DNA from: Trichocoleus sp. FACHB-40 | GTDB lineage: Bacteria > Cyanobacteriota > Cyanobacteriia > Cyanobacteriales > FACHB-T130 | Reading direction: 5' to 3' | Assembly: GCF_014695915.1 (NCBI RefSeq) | Contig: NZ_JACJPF010000087.1 | Coordinates: 1 to 64,000, forward strand | Length of the DNA stretch: 64,000 nucleotides | Shown here: positions 1 through 8,319 of the stretch, one piece after another | Layout of the letters: every line of letters starts with the position of its first letter | How positions within the stretch are numbered: position 1 is the first letter of the stretch | The notes under the pieces: generated by a model | Database searches by the model: none | Seen by the model: only the letters and a program-made list of their open reading frames with translations | What the model was told of the DNA's origin: nothing | Position numbers and translations under genes: made by a program

Positions 1-99
1 CGTCGTCAAGGTCGCTCGGTAATTCATTTTTTTGAGCAAGCTCTTCAGAGCCAACTTCATTCCTCTCAAGTTGCTCCTTCTTTGATTCCACATTCTTAG
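1..99 (+). CDS. C-terminal fragment of an unidentified protein, possibly a transposase
   Basis: An open frame enters from the left edge and stops at a TAG (97-99), leaving 32 residues that begin RRQGRSVIHFFEQAL. The Arg-Gln-Gly-Arg-Ser stretch followed by a hydrophobic helix resembles my memory of the C-terminus of IS66-type transposases, but the fragment is too short to be sure. It ends only 18 bases before the NtcA-like palindrome ahead of the next gene. If it is a transposase, the island's left border would be next to a mobile element. Confidence 0.4.
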   Translation, partial: RRQGRSVIHFFEQALQSQLHSSQVAPSLIPHS

Positions 100-116
100 A
101 CCTGAATCCTTACTTT

Positions 117-130
117 GTAGCTAATCATAC
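117..130 (+). promoter_or_regulatory. NtcA-type palindrome upstream of the URC genes
   Basis: The sequence GTAGCTAATCATAC fits the NtcA consensus GTA-N8-TAC exactly and is preceded by T as in the extended consensus. It lies about 150 bases before the start of the GTP-cyclohydrolase-like gene. The nearest good -10 hexamer (TATAAT, 193-198) is about 62 bases downstream, which is farther than the usual activator spacing of 20-23, so the arrangement would be atypical. Perfect matches in the same class occur before two other transcription units of this island. Confidence 0.5.
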
Positions 131-192
131 TGAATTAATGTACAGCAGCTCAAAAAGGGATTTTGCTGGAAAAAATATTTTTTGAGCGAAAA

Positions 193-198
193 TATAAT
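193..198 (+). promoter_or_regulatory. Candidate -10 element for the URC genes
   Basis: A perfect TATAAT hexamer lies about 80 bases before the ATG at 277. No good -35 hexamer is found at the normal spacing; the best, TTGCTG at 163-168, is too far away. Weak -35 promoters are typical of activator-dependent transcription. Confidence 0.35.
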
Positions 199-276
199 TG
201 GTATGATCGAAGTTTATTTGCGATCGCAGTTAAATATCACTTCTAGGGCTGCATCTTTAGCCAGTTTGAGAACCTT

Positions 277-1542
277 ATGGAAACGCCGAAAGCAGTATCT
301 AAGCACAAGCATATTGTTTTGACATCTCATCCGGGTAAATCTGGTCAAAAACCTATTCCCATTAATTGGGGAGAAAGCGATCCAATTAAACGGGGGCCAA
401 TAATTGGGACAGTAAGAAACGCAAATCACCGGAATGTAATTGGTACGCATTCTGGATCTTATGCTGTGTATCGGGCGTTAGCGATCGCATCTGGCGCACT
501 CCAGGCAAATCACCGCGCTGATTTGACAAATACCTCGCCAGTTGTCCACATCGGGCCGCATCCCAGTTGGTCTGATGCTAACAAAATTGTTTGTCTCGAT
601 CCATTTGGTGCCTTGGTGGGAGGAAGTTACACCACACTTTACGAACAAGGACACGATATTTTCCCTACCATTGCCATTACCAAAGCGCATATTAATATGC
701 CAGAATTGCAAGACTCAATAATTAAAGGGCGCTTGCGAGTTGATGGTAAAATCCTGAAAAATAATGGCAGTTTAGTAGTAACTAAAGTAGCAATAGATCC
801 AGTTTGGTATCTGCCAGGAATTGCCCAGCGACTCAAGATTAATGAAAGCGATTTACGGCGGATTCTTTTCCAACAAACGGGTGGAATGTTTCCCGAACTG
901 GTGACGCGCCCAGATTTGCACGTCTTCCTACCACCAATTGGCGGAACAACAGTTTATTTAATTGGAGAAGTAGAAGCAATTACAAATCCCAGCAAACTTC
1001 TCGCCGTGCGCGTACACGATGAATGCAATGGTTCCGATGTATTTGGTTCCGATATTTGCACCTGTCGCCCTTACCTAGTACACGGCATAGAAGTTTGTAT
1101 TCAGACAGCACAAGAAGGCGGTGCGGGTGTAATTGTCTACTTCCGAAAAGAAGGACGCGCCTTGGGAGAAGTAACTAAGTTTCTAGTTTATAATGCCCGC
1201 AAGCGTCAGGAAGGAGGCGATAGCGCCGAGGCATATTTTACGCGCACAGAATGCGTAGCCGGATTGCAAGATATGCGGTTTCAAGAATTAATGCCAGATG
1301 TCTTGCATTGGTTAGGAATTACTCGAATTGACCGTTTAGTTTCGATGAGTGATATGAAGTATAACGCAATTACTTCTTCAGGCATTGAGGTGATTGAACG
1401 CATAGCCATTCCTGATGATTGGATTCCGGAAGATGCACGAGTGGAAATTGCGGCGAAGCAAGCAGCAGGTTACTATACGCCGGGAGAAGTGCCAGATGCG
1501 GTAACTCTTGCGGAAATTAAAGGAAGGGGTTTAGGAGATTAA
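277..1542 (+). CDS. GTP cyclohydrolase II-like protein (URC1 type)
   Basis: This 421-residue protein belongs to the GTP cyclohydrolase II superfamily. The core segment (about residues 245-310) carries a cysteine cluster with CTC after DVFGSD, equivalent to the zinc-binding cysteines of RibA, followed by YFRKEGRALGEVTK, the counterpart of the RibA nucleotide-binding loop YLRQEGRGIG. It is about twice the length of RibA and has a long extra N-terminal region, as in the URC1 proteins of the URC uracil-catabolic pathway. The following gene is DUF1688 (URC4) and the next uracil phosphoribosyltransferase (URC6), the diagnostic trio of that pathway. In the yeast URC pathway uracil is converted to UMP and later to urea; the exact reaction of URC1 is not visible from sequence. 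A riboflavin role is less likely because of length and context. The start ATG has only a weak GAG-type ribosome site. Confidence 0.85.
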   Translation: METPKAVSKHKHIVLTSHPGKSGQKPIPINWGESDPIKRGPIIGTVRNANHRNVIGTHSGSYAVYRALAIASGALQANHRADLTNTSPVVHIGPHPSWSDANKIVCLDPFGALVGGSYTTLYEQGHDIFPTIAITKAHINMPELQDSIIKGRLRVDGKILKNNGSLVVTKVAIDPVWYLPGIAQRLKINESDLRRILFQQTGGMFPELVTRPDLHVFLPPIGGTTVYLIGEVEAITNPSKLLAVRVHDECNGSDVFGSDICTCRPYLVHGIEVCIQTAQEGGAGVIVYFRKEGRALGEVTKFLVYNARKRQEGGDSAEAYFTRTECVAGLQDMRFQELMPDVLHWLGITRIDRLVSMSDMKYNAITSSGIEVIERIAIPDDWIPEDARVEIAAKQAAGYYTPGEVPDAVTLAEIKGRGLGD

Positions 1543-1560
1543 ACCCAAAGGTACGCGCCA

Positions 1561-1603
1561 AGGAAAGCGCAAAGGCTAACTGCCCGTTCATCTGCGCTTT
1601 CCT
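1561..1603. repeat. Inverted repeat between the first two URC genes
   Basis: An 11-base arm AGGAAAGCGCA (1561-1571) is repeated in inverse as TGCGCTTTCCT (1593-1603) around a 21-base loop. It lies in the 89-base gap between the cyclohydrolase-like and DUF1688 genes. There is no U-tract, so it is more likely an RNA-processing or mRNA-stabilising hairpin, or a small dispersed repeat, than a terminator. Confidence 0.5.
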
Positions 1604-1631
1604 GGGAGTTACGGAAGCGTTTAAAATTATT

Positions 1632-2840
1632 ATGAGCGAACTGATTGCGTATTTGAAAAGTCCCGCGGCGATTCGAGAAAGATGCGATCGCATTTTTCAA
1701 TTATGCTGTGAAGGCAAATGTCACTTTCGAGTAGATTTAACTCAACTCGATAAAGTTGCTGATTATGTCATTGAGGTGATGCGCGATGACTATCCGGATT
1801 TCGATATTCCTTTTCACAGTCGCTGGCGACATTTCGAGGTAGGGAATGTATCGCGCATCGCTGAACTCGATGATGCTTTGGCGGAACTAAGCCCAGTTGA
1901 AAAAGCCCAAGTTAAGTTTGATTTGGCAATTACCAGCGTGTTGCTGGATGCGGGCGCGGGTGCAGATTGGCAATATTGCGAACGGGAAACGGGGCAAGTG
2001 TTTCGGCGTTCGGAAGGGTTAGCTGTGGCAAGTTTCCGGATGTTTTGCAAAGGCGCTTTTTCTAGTAATTTGAAATTGCCATTACAAGCTGATGCTGATG
2101 GATTGCAAAATTTAACAAAACAAACATTAGCAGAGGGATTTCAGGTGAGTCTTGAAAATCCGCTGGTAGGTGTGGAAGGACGGGTTAATCTGCTACAAAA
2201 GTTAGGACAGGTACTGTGTCAACATCCTCAGTTTTTTGGCAACAATAACCCGCGCCCCGGCAATTTGGTGAGTTATCTTTTAAGTCAATCGTTTGATGGT
2301 AAACTGAAAGCCAGCACTGTTTTAAAAACTATTTTGACGGGACTAGGTGATATCTGGCCGGGACGAATAGTGTTAGCAGGAGAAAACTTAGGCGATGTTT
2401 GGGTTCATCCAGCTTTGCCAAAAGATGATCAATACATTCCGTTTCATAAACTTTCCCAGTGGTTAACGTATTCTCTTTTAGAACCCCTTCAGGAACTCGG
2501 TTTAGAAATTATTGGGTTAGAAGAACTCACGGGACTGCCAGAGTATCGCAATGGTGGTTTATGTTTAGACCTGGGTTTGTTACAAGCGCATTCAGATGTT
2601 TTTCAGAAATGTCATGCTGTTGATTCTCAGGTAATTGTAGAATGGCGGGCGTTAACTGTTTGTTTGTTAGATAAAATTGCGGAGATTATCAGACAAAAAT
2701 TGAATTTGAGTGCCGCTGAATTACCACTGGTGAAAGTTTTGCAAGGAGGAACCTGGAGTGCGGGGCGCAAAATTGCCGCAGAATTGCGAGAAGGCGGCGT
2801 TCCTCCAATTCAGATAGAAAGCGATGGAACAGTGTTTTAA
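1632..2840 (+). CDS. DUF1688 family protein (URC4 type)
   Basis: The 402-residue protein matches the DUF1688/URC4 family: it opens with MSELIAYLKSPAAIRERC and has the conserved PFHSRWRHFEVG stretch near residue 65, and its length is typical. The family is required for uracil degradation in the URC pathway of Lachancea yeasts and is conserved beside URC1 and uracil phosphoribosyltransferase in bacteria. Its catalytic chemistry is not obvious from the sequence; I see no P-loop, no metal-binding cluster and no signal peptide, so it should be cytoplasmic. It lies 89 bases downstream of the cyclohydrolase-like gene on the same strand, consistent with an operon. The annotation rests on both family resemblance and neighbourhood. 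Confidence 0.85.
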   Translation: MSELIAYLKSPAAIRERCDRIFQLCCEGKCHFRVDLTQLDKVADYVIEVMRDDYPDFDIPFHSRWRHFEVGNVSRIAELDDALAELSPVEKAQVKFDLAITSVLLDAGAGADWQYCERETGQVFRRSEGLAVASFRMFCKGAFSSNLKLPLQADADGLQNLTKQTLAEGFQVSLENPLVGVEGRVNLLQKLGQVLCQHPQFFGNNNPRPGNLVSYLLSQSFDGKLKASTVLKTILTGLGDIWPGRIVLAGENLGDVWVHPALPKDDQYIPFHKLSQWLTYSLLEPLQELGLEIIGLEELTGLPEYRNGGLCLDLGLLQAHSDVFQKCHAVDSQVIVEWRALTVCLLDKIAEIIRQKLNLSAAELPLVKVLQGGTWSAGRKIAAELREGGVPPIQIESDGTVF

Positions 2841-3008
2841 TTAAGTATTCATGTTAAAACAGGTTGTAGCTTTGAAAAGTGAAGTTTAATTCAAGGCTCT
2901 TAAATAAGTGGTATTTAACTTTTTGTTTGTTCTTTCCTGCGTAAGCACACTTTGTTTGTATAGCCCCATAATGAGAGTCTGTGGGCATATTTGGAGATGA
3001 ATTTATTA

Positions 3009-3644
3009 ATGAATGCTAAAGTTACTGTAATCGACCATCCCTTGATACAGCATAAGCTGACGCTGATGCGCCAAACAGAAACCAGCACGGCAAAATTTCG
3101 TAACCTCCTCAAAGAAATTGGGATGTTATTAGCCTACGAGGTGACGCGAGATTTGCCGCTGAAATATGAACAAATTAAAACCCCAGTTGCGCCAATGTTG
3201 GCACCGATGCTGGCTGCTGATAAAAAGATAGTAATTGTCTCAATTATGCGGGCAGGACAGGGGATTTTGGATGGTATTTTAGAACTAATTCCTTCCGCTA
3301 GAGTGGGACATATTGGTTTATACCGCGATCCGCTTACTCATGTTGCTGTTGAATATTATTTCAAGGTTCCTAGTGATATTGAACAGCGGGATGTTTTGAT
3401 TGTTGATCCGATGTTGGCAACTGGAAACTCAGCCGTGGCTGCTATTGATCGAATTAAGGAAGTAAGTCCGATATCTATCAAGTTTTTGTGCTTATTAGCA
3501 GCACCAGAAGGAATTTCACACTTTCAACTTGAACATCCGGATGTTCCTATTTACACGGCTGCTATTGACGAAAAGTTAGACGAACACGGTTATATTATAC
3601 CGGGTCTGGGGGATGCAGGCGATCGCTTGTACGGGACACAGTAG
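3009..3644 (+). CDS. upp: Uracil phosphoribosyltransferase
   Basis: This enzyme converts uracil and PRPP to UMP. The protein of about 211 residues shows the PRPP-binding loop [15 protein letters not shown] near residue 135 and the C-terminal uracil-binding stretch [12 protein letters not shown]. The start is placed at the ATG at 3009 because the product then begins [17 protein letters not shown], aligning with the N-terminus of known Upp proteins. A GGAG lies about 12 bases upstream; an ATG at 2997 and a TTG at 2991 are alternatives. It is the third member of the URC trio (URC6 role) and would supply UMP for the pathway besides acting in salvage. It converges with the HAD phosphatase gene with no gap between stop codons. 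Confidence 0.93.
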   Translation: MNAKVTVIDHPLIQHKLTLMRQTETSTAKFRNLLKEIGMLLAYEVTRDLPLKYEQIKTPVAPMLAPMLAADKKIVIVSIMRAGQGILDGILELIPSARVGHIGLYRDPLTHVAVEYYFKVPSDIEQRDVLIVDPMLATGNSAVAAIDRIKEVSPISIKFLCLLAAPEGISHFQLEHPDVPIYTAAIDEKLDEHGYIIPGLGDAGDRLYGTQ

Positions 3645-4307
3645 TTATTCTTTCTGGATAATTGAAATCAGTTCCGAAATATCGTTAACTACAAAAATTG
3701 GATTGAGTGCCAAACATTTTGCGCGATCGCCATAGCCATAAGCAGCCCAACAAACATCTAATCCAGCGTTTTTAGCAAACCGCAAGTCTACGTGACTATC
3801 GCCAACAACTAGAACTTCATTACTTTGGATGTCTGGATAAATCGGCTGTATAGCTGAATAAAATACGCTGGCATCGGGTTTTATTGCCGTTTGTCCGTCA
3901 TCTCCAATAACCAGATCGAAGTAACTATTAATTTTTAGTTCTTTTAAGGCTAAATTAAGAAATTTAGTGTGTTTGACGCTAACAATTACTAAGTTCAAAC
4001 CCTCAGAAGATGCCGCATGGATGACTTGGTTCACCCCAGAAAATAGGTTTATTTTTAATAAGCCTTCTGTCTGATAAAATAATCTGTAAGTTTCAATCCA
4101 TTGAGGAATTTCTTCGGTAGCGATCGCTGGATGAAAAATAGTGAAAGCTTCGGCAAGCGGGACACCTATTACTGACTGAATCTGTTCTTCAGTTGGTGGC
4201 TTGATATTAAATGTCTGGAAGGTCTTTATAGCGCACGATATAATCGCTGGATGCGTAACTGCTAAAGTGCCATCAAAGTCAAAAATAATTAATTGATATC
4301 TACTCAT
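3645..4307 (-). CDS. HAD-family phosphatase
   Basis: A 220-residue haloacid-dehalogenase-type hydrolase. Motif I is DFDGTL near the N-terminus (residues 10-15), motif II is a Ser in VIVSVKHTK, the lysine lies in AIKPDAS, and motif IV is VVGDSHVDLRFAKNAG. The cap is helical, as in phosphoglycolate phosphatase and nucleotidases of the Gph/PpaX group. The start codon overlaps the stop of the upstream permease gene by four bases (ATGA), so it is the last gene of importer cassette A and translationally coupled. The context suggests dephosphorylation of a nucleotide or sugar phosphate derived from imported nucleosides, but the substrate is inferred. Confidence 0.85.
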   Translation of the reverse strand: MSRYQLIIFDFDGTLAVTHPAIISCAIKTFQTFNIKPPTEEQIQSVIGVPLAEAFTIFHPAIATEEIPQWIETYRLFYQTEGLLKINLFSGVNQVIHAASSEGLNLVIVSVKHTKFLNLALKELKINSYFDLVIGDDGQTAIKPDASVFYSAIQPIYPDIQSNEVLVVGDSHVDLRFAKNAGLDVCWAAYGYGDRAKCLALNPIFVVNDISELISIIQKE

Positions 4308-5236
4308 TGTTCGCGACTTTCAGGAATATAAGGAATACCGACGGCGGCGGGAGGTGTGGACTTGCCAGCTAATCCTACTAAAGCTAATAAAGCAATAATA
4401 TAAGGCAACATCACTAAAAATTGATAGGGAATATTCAGATTAAAAGCTTGAATTCTTAGTTGCAAAGCTTCGGTTGCACCGAATAATAAACAAGCCAAAA
4501 CTGTGCTGACGGGATGCCATCTGCCAAAAATCAAAGCTGCAAGGGCGATAAATCCTTTGCCAGCACTCATATCTTCTACAAAGAATTTTACGTGAACTAA
4601 GGCAAGATAAGCTCCTCCTAAACTCGCCAGACAACCGCTGAGGGCGACAGCAATATAACGTACTAAAGTGACAGAAACTCCAGCTGTATCAGCAGCACGG
4701 GGATATTCTCCGACAGCGCGTAGAGATAAGCCTAAACTTGTGCGGAATAGTATATAACTTATGAGTGGAACTAACAGAAATAACAAGTAGATTAGCGGGT
4801 CTTGGTTAAAGAGTAAAGTACCCAAAATGGGGATATTGTGTAGTCCGGGAATGGCAATTGTTTGAATACCTGGTAATTGTTGCGTCTGCCCACTATTAAA
4901 TAAAACTCGCGCCCAAAATGAAGTCAACCCAGCTGCGGTTAGATTGATGGCGAGTCCCGATACTAACTGATCTACTCGGAGGGTAACGCACAGATAAGCA
5001 TGGAGCAATCCAACAATACCTCCGATTATTATTGCTAACAGTATGCCTAACCAAACATTACCTGTAAAAAAGGCTCCGGCTGCGCCAGAAAATGCTCCTG
5101 TTAGTAACATTCCTTCTAAAGCAATATTTAGCACTCCCGATCGTTCTGAGAAAAGTCCACCAAGGGCGGCAAATGCTAACGGTGTTGAGAGGCGTAGGCT
5201 GGCAACTAGGTAGTCGGTGAAAAAGTTGATGTCCAT
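4304..5236 (-). CDS. BMP-family nucleoside ABC importer, permease 2 (cassette A)
   Basis: A 310-residue integral membrane protein of the BPD_transp_2 permease family with eight to nine hydrophobic segments. It carries the typical RSGVLNIALEGMLLTGAF motif after the first segment and the cytoplasmic coupling motif RAVGEYPRAADTAGVSV near residue 205. These are the hallmarks of the second permease of Bmp/NupABCD-type nucleoside importers. It pairs with the permease at 5390-6460, the ATPase at 6649-8160 and the lipoprotein at 8320-9384. The two permease genes are separated by 153 bases occupied by a MITE-like element. The specificity (purine, pyrimidine or other) cannot be told from sequence. Confidence 0.9.
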   Translation of the reverse strand: MDINFFTDYLVASLRLSTPLAFAALGGLFSERSGVLNIALEGMLLTGAFSGAAGAFFTGNVWLGILLAIIIGGIVGLLHAYLCVTLRVDQLVSGLAINLTAAGLTSFWARVLFNSGQTQQLPGIQTIAIPGLHNIPILGTLLFNQDPLIYLLFLLVPLISYILFRTSLGLSLRAVGEYPRAADTAGVSVTLVRYIAVALSGCLASLGGAYLALVHVKFFVEDMSAGKGFIALAALIFGRWHPVSTVLACLLFGATEALQLRIQAFNLNIPYQFLVMLPYIIALLALVGLAGKSTPPAAVGIPYIPESREQ

Positions 5237-5265
5237 TAGTGGATTAAAGATTTGGGCAACCTTGG

Positions 5266-5375
5266 CGAATAGAATTCGCGGCTATACAAACGAAGTCCGG
5301 ATGGTGCGCGGACTGAAAAAATTAAAACCTGCGTAGGCAGATTAAGTCTCGTGTAGCCGCGATTTCTAATCGCCC
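5266..5375. repeat. MITE-like element with about 24-base terminal inverted repeats
   Basis: The left end GGCGAATAGAATTCGCGG and the right end, read in inverse, GGCGATTAGAAATCGCGG are near-identical, followed by CTATAC/CTACAC. The interior contains two short hairpins around AGTCCG and CCTGCG. It fills the spacer between the two permease genes of cassette A. A second, truncated copy lies at 48032-48105. No coding capacity is seen, so any movement would depend on a transposase elsewhere. Confidence 0.8.
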
Positions 5376-5389
5376 GGAAAAGGTAAATT

Positions 5390-6460
5390 TTAATTTTTAA
5401 TTTTAATTTGACGTTCAATTGCAAAACTGATGGCAATGAACAAAACAGTTAAACCTTGAATGGCATAAACTACGGTCACGGGAACGTTGGCGCTGCGCTG
5501 CATGACATTTGCGCCGCTGCGGAGGATTCCGAAAAATAGGGAGGTGAGAACGATACCAACTAAGTTACCACGACACAGGAGAGCGATCGCGATCGCATCA
5601 AATCCATAGCCGGGTGAAAATCTGTCAAATAGTCGGTATTTTAGCCCCATGACTTCACCAGCGCCCGCTAATCCCGCCAATCCTCCCGCTAAAGCCATCA
5701 CGAGCATAATGGTGCGTTTTACCGACATTCCCGCGTAACGGGCGGCTGTCGGATTTTGTCCTACCGCTTCGATTTGGTATCCTAGAGGCGATCGCGCAAA
5801 CAATACCCACAACAATCCGGTAGCAAATAACCCGATAAAAATCCCGGCGTGTGCCTGTGTTTGTGGCAAAATCAGGGGTAATCGGGCTGATTCGGCAATT
5901 AGCGCGGAATAGGCACTCGGCGCACCCGGCTGCTTCAGGGGATTGTTTACCAGGTATCCCACAAAGTTCAGCGCCACGTAGTTGAGTAGCAGGGTGGTAA
6001 TCACCTCATTCACACCCCGCACCGCTTTAAGATATCCGGGAATCCATCCCCAAACGGCACCTAAGAGGAATCCTCCCAGCAGCGCTAGAGGTACATGAAT
6101 CAAGGCGGGTAATCCTTGCAGATATAGCCCCACCAAGACGCTACCGAGTCCCCCCATATAAATTTGCCCTTCAGCACCAATGTTGAACAAACCCGCTTTC
6201 AACGCCACCAGCACCCCTAGACTGGCCAATAGCAAGGGTGCAGTTTTGGTGATGGTATTGCCAAAGCCATAGTAGTTGGCTAAAGATTCTTGAAACAGAA
6301 TACCGTAGGCGGTGATCGGGTTGGCGTTGGAGAGAGAGATGAGGATAGCGCCGACAATCAGGGCGGATGCGATCGCAATGATGGGAGATAGAATTGGTAG
6401 CAAAACGGGTTGAATGCGATTAGTTTTCGTCATGCTACAATTTGCCAGATGTAATTGCAT
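5390..6460 (-). CDS. BMP-family nucleoside ABC importer, permease 1 (cassette A)
   Basis: A 356-residue BPD_transp_2 membrane protein, the longer permease of the pair. It shows the GLFNIGAEGQIYMGGLGS motif near residue 90, RGVNEVITTLLLNYVA near residue 150 and the ATPase-coupling EAVGQNPTAARYAGMSV loop near residue 232, all conserved in NupB-type permeases. About nine hydrophobic segments are visible. The start at 6460 is kept because AGAGGA lies upstream; an internal ATG at 6433 would shorten it by nine residues. It is transcribed after the ATPase and before permease 2. Confidence 0.9.
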   Translation of the reverse strand: MQLHLANCSMTKTNRIQPVLLPILSPIIAIASALIVGAILISLSNANPITAYGILFQESLANYYGFGNTITKTAPLLLASLGVLVALKAGLFNIGAEGQIYMGGLGSVLVGLYLQGLPALIHVPLALLGGFLLGAVWGWIPGYLKAVRGVNEVITTLLLNYVALNFVGYLVNNPLKQPGAPSAYSALIAESARLPLILPQTQAHAGIFIGLFATGLLWVLFARSPLGYQIEAVGQNPTAARYAGMSVKRTIMLVMALAGGLAGLAGAGEVMGLKYRLFDRFSPGYGFDAIAIALLCRGNLVGIVLTSLFFGILRSGANVMQRSANVPVTVVYAIQGLTVLFIAISFAIERQIKIKN

Positions 6461-6648
6461 TCTCTGTATGTTCCTCTAGCATAAATCTCCATATTGCGTC
6501 TTAATATTATTTGAGAGTTCAATATAATACTTCTGTATGTATCCAACCGAGAAACCCCGCCTAAAAATATTCGGCACTCGGCAAAGGCAGATGAGGATCG
6601 TAAGATAGAAAGCTCATAACTTGCATATCCAGCAATCTATTTAAAATT

Positions 6649-8160
6649 TTACCTGGAGATACCTTTGAAATTACCACCAGTCATTAAGTAACCAACTTGT
6701 TCAATCGTGGCAGTAGCAGCATCTAAGATATCAACAAATTGACCTTCATACATAATAGCAATGCGATCGCTCATCGCCATAATTTCTTCTAACTCTGTGG
6801 AAATATAGAGAATTGCCGCACCTCGTTCTCTTTCAGCTAACAAGCGTTGCTGCACATATTCAGTCGCACCCACATCCAACCCGCGTGTAGGTTGCATCGC
6901 CACAATCAAACTTGGTTGACCAGAAAGTTCTCGTGCCAAAACTACTTTTTGTTGATTTCCTCCTGACAATTGACTAACTTTAATAGAGTAATTTTCGCCC
7001 CGGATATCAAAATCTTGCATCGCCTCCATAGCACGATGATTAATCGCTTCATACTGAAGAAACCAGCGACGACAAAACGGCAGGAATTTAAAAGCCTTAA
7101 GAATGAGATTTTTGGCAATACTAAATCCCATCACCAAGCCCATTTTCTGCCTATCCTCTGGAATATAAGCCGTAATTCTTTCTTTCCGTCTGTCCTTTAC
7201 GTTCTTTGCGTCTAAAGAGTGGTTCGTTATTCTACCCGAAGTAATACCACGCAACCCTGAAATCGCATCCGCCAACTCCCTCTGTCCATTCCCATCAACG
7301 CCAGCAATTCCCAAAATTTCGCCTGCCCGAAGTTGAAAACATACATCTTTCACAACCGGAAAATTCCGCTCATCCTGCACCTGTAAATTTTCAACTTCTA
7401 ACACCACTTCGCCAGAATCACGCGCAGATTTATTAACTTTAAATAAGACCTCTCTCCCAACCATCAATCGTGCTAATTCCTGACTGTTGATATCTGAGGT
7501 TGTTGTTGTCGCTACCACCGCACCCCGCCGCAATACGGTGACAGTATCGCAAAGATTCATCACCTCTTCTAATTTGTGACTGATAAAAATAATCGTGCGT
7601 CCATCAGCTGCCAACTGACGCAAAATAGCAGCTAAAACTTTCACCTCCGGCGGCGTTAGTACCGCTGTTGGTTCATCTAAAATCAGCAGTTTTGCTTGGC
7701 GGTAAAGTGCTTTAATAATTTCAACCCGTTGCTGAACTCCTACAGGTAAATCTCTGACTTTGGCTAAGGGATTTACATCAAGATTGTAAAAGCGAGACAT
7801 TTGCGCGATCGCTTGACTTTTCTCCTCTAAATCCAACCGCCAATCAAACTTGGTTCCCAGTATAATATTTTCTGTTACTGTCAACTGCGGCACCAACATA
7901 AAATGCTGGTGAATCATCCCAATACCGTGCGCGATCGCAGCGCTTGCAGAGTCAATCTTTACTAACTTATCTTGCAGGTAAATATCCCCGGAATCAGGCT
8001 GATAAAGTCCGCAAAGGATATTCATCAAAGTAGTCTTACCTGCGCCGTTTTCCCCCAGTAACGCATGAATAGAACCGCGATTAACACCCACGCTAATGTT
8101 ATCATTAGCAATAAAATTGCCAAAACGTTTTGTAATGCCATCAAGGCGTAAATAAGTCAT
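6649..8160 (-). CDS. BMP-family nucleoside ABC importer, double ATPase (cassette A)
   Basis: A 503-residue protein with two tandem ABC domains, as in sugar and nucleoside importers. The first has Walker A GENGAGKTTL (about residues 35-45), a degenerate signature VGVQQRVEI and Walker B LLILDEPTAVL. The second has a degenerate P-loop (GVDGNGQREL), an intact signature LSGGNQQKV and AMQPTRGLD in place of Walker B. This asymmetry is normal for the family. The ATG is preceded by GAGGA at good distance. It energises the two permeases downstream. Residues on the second site suggest it does not hydrolyse ATP efficiently (inference). Confidence 0.93.
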   Translation of the reverse strand: MTYLRLDGITKRFGNFIANDNISVGVNRGSIHALLGENGAGKTTLMNILCGLYQPDSGDIYLQDKLVKIDSASAAIAHGIGMIHQHFMLVPQLTVTENIILGTKFDWRLDLEEKSQAIAQMSRFYNLDVNPLAKVRDLPVGVQQRVEIIKALYRQAKLLILDEPTAVLTPPEVKVLAAILRQLAADGRTIIFISHKLEEVMNLCDTVTVLRRGAVVATTTTSDINSQELARLMVGREVLFKVNKSARDSGEVVLEVENLQVQDERNFPVVKDVCFQLRAGEILGIAGVDGNGQRELADAISGLRGITSGRITNHSLDAKNVKDRRKERITAYIPEDRQKMGLVMGFSIAKNLILKAFKFLPFCRRWFLQYEAINHRAMEAMQDFDIRGENYSIKVSQLSGGNQQKVVLARELSGQPSLIVAMQPTRGLDVGATEYVQQRLLAERERGAAILYISTELEEIMAMSDRIAIMYEGQFVDILDAATATIEQVGYLMTGGNFKGISR

Positions 8161-8250
8161 TTTTTCCTCGTCACTGGGCTGCCGCCTAGTAATGCTTTCA
8201 GCAGACTCTAGCCTTCAGTATAGAACGAAAGGCAGAGCCTCTTATATATG

Positions 8251-8276
8251 CGTTCCCAGTCCGCAGCCTGGGAACG
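8251..8276. repeat. Hairpin of a dispersed repeat
   Basis: CGTTCCCAG at 8251-8259 and CTGGGAACG at 8268-8276 form a 9-base stem. It lies in the 159-base gap between the BMP lipoprotein and ATPase genes of cassette A. A related sequence (TCGTTCCCAAGCTGGGA) occurs near 34400. It may serve as an attenuating hairpin that lowers downstream expression relative to the binding protein, but there is no U-tract. Confidence 0.6.
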
Positions 8277-8319
8277 AGAAAATGTTTAGCCGCGAGTTAT
8301 ATTCGCCCTGACATCTATA

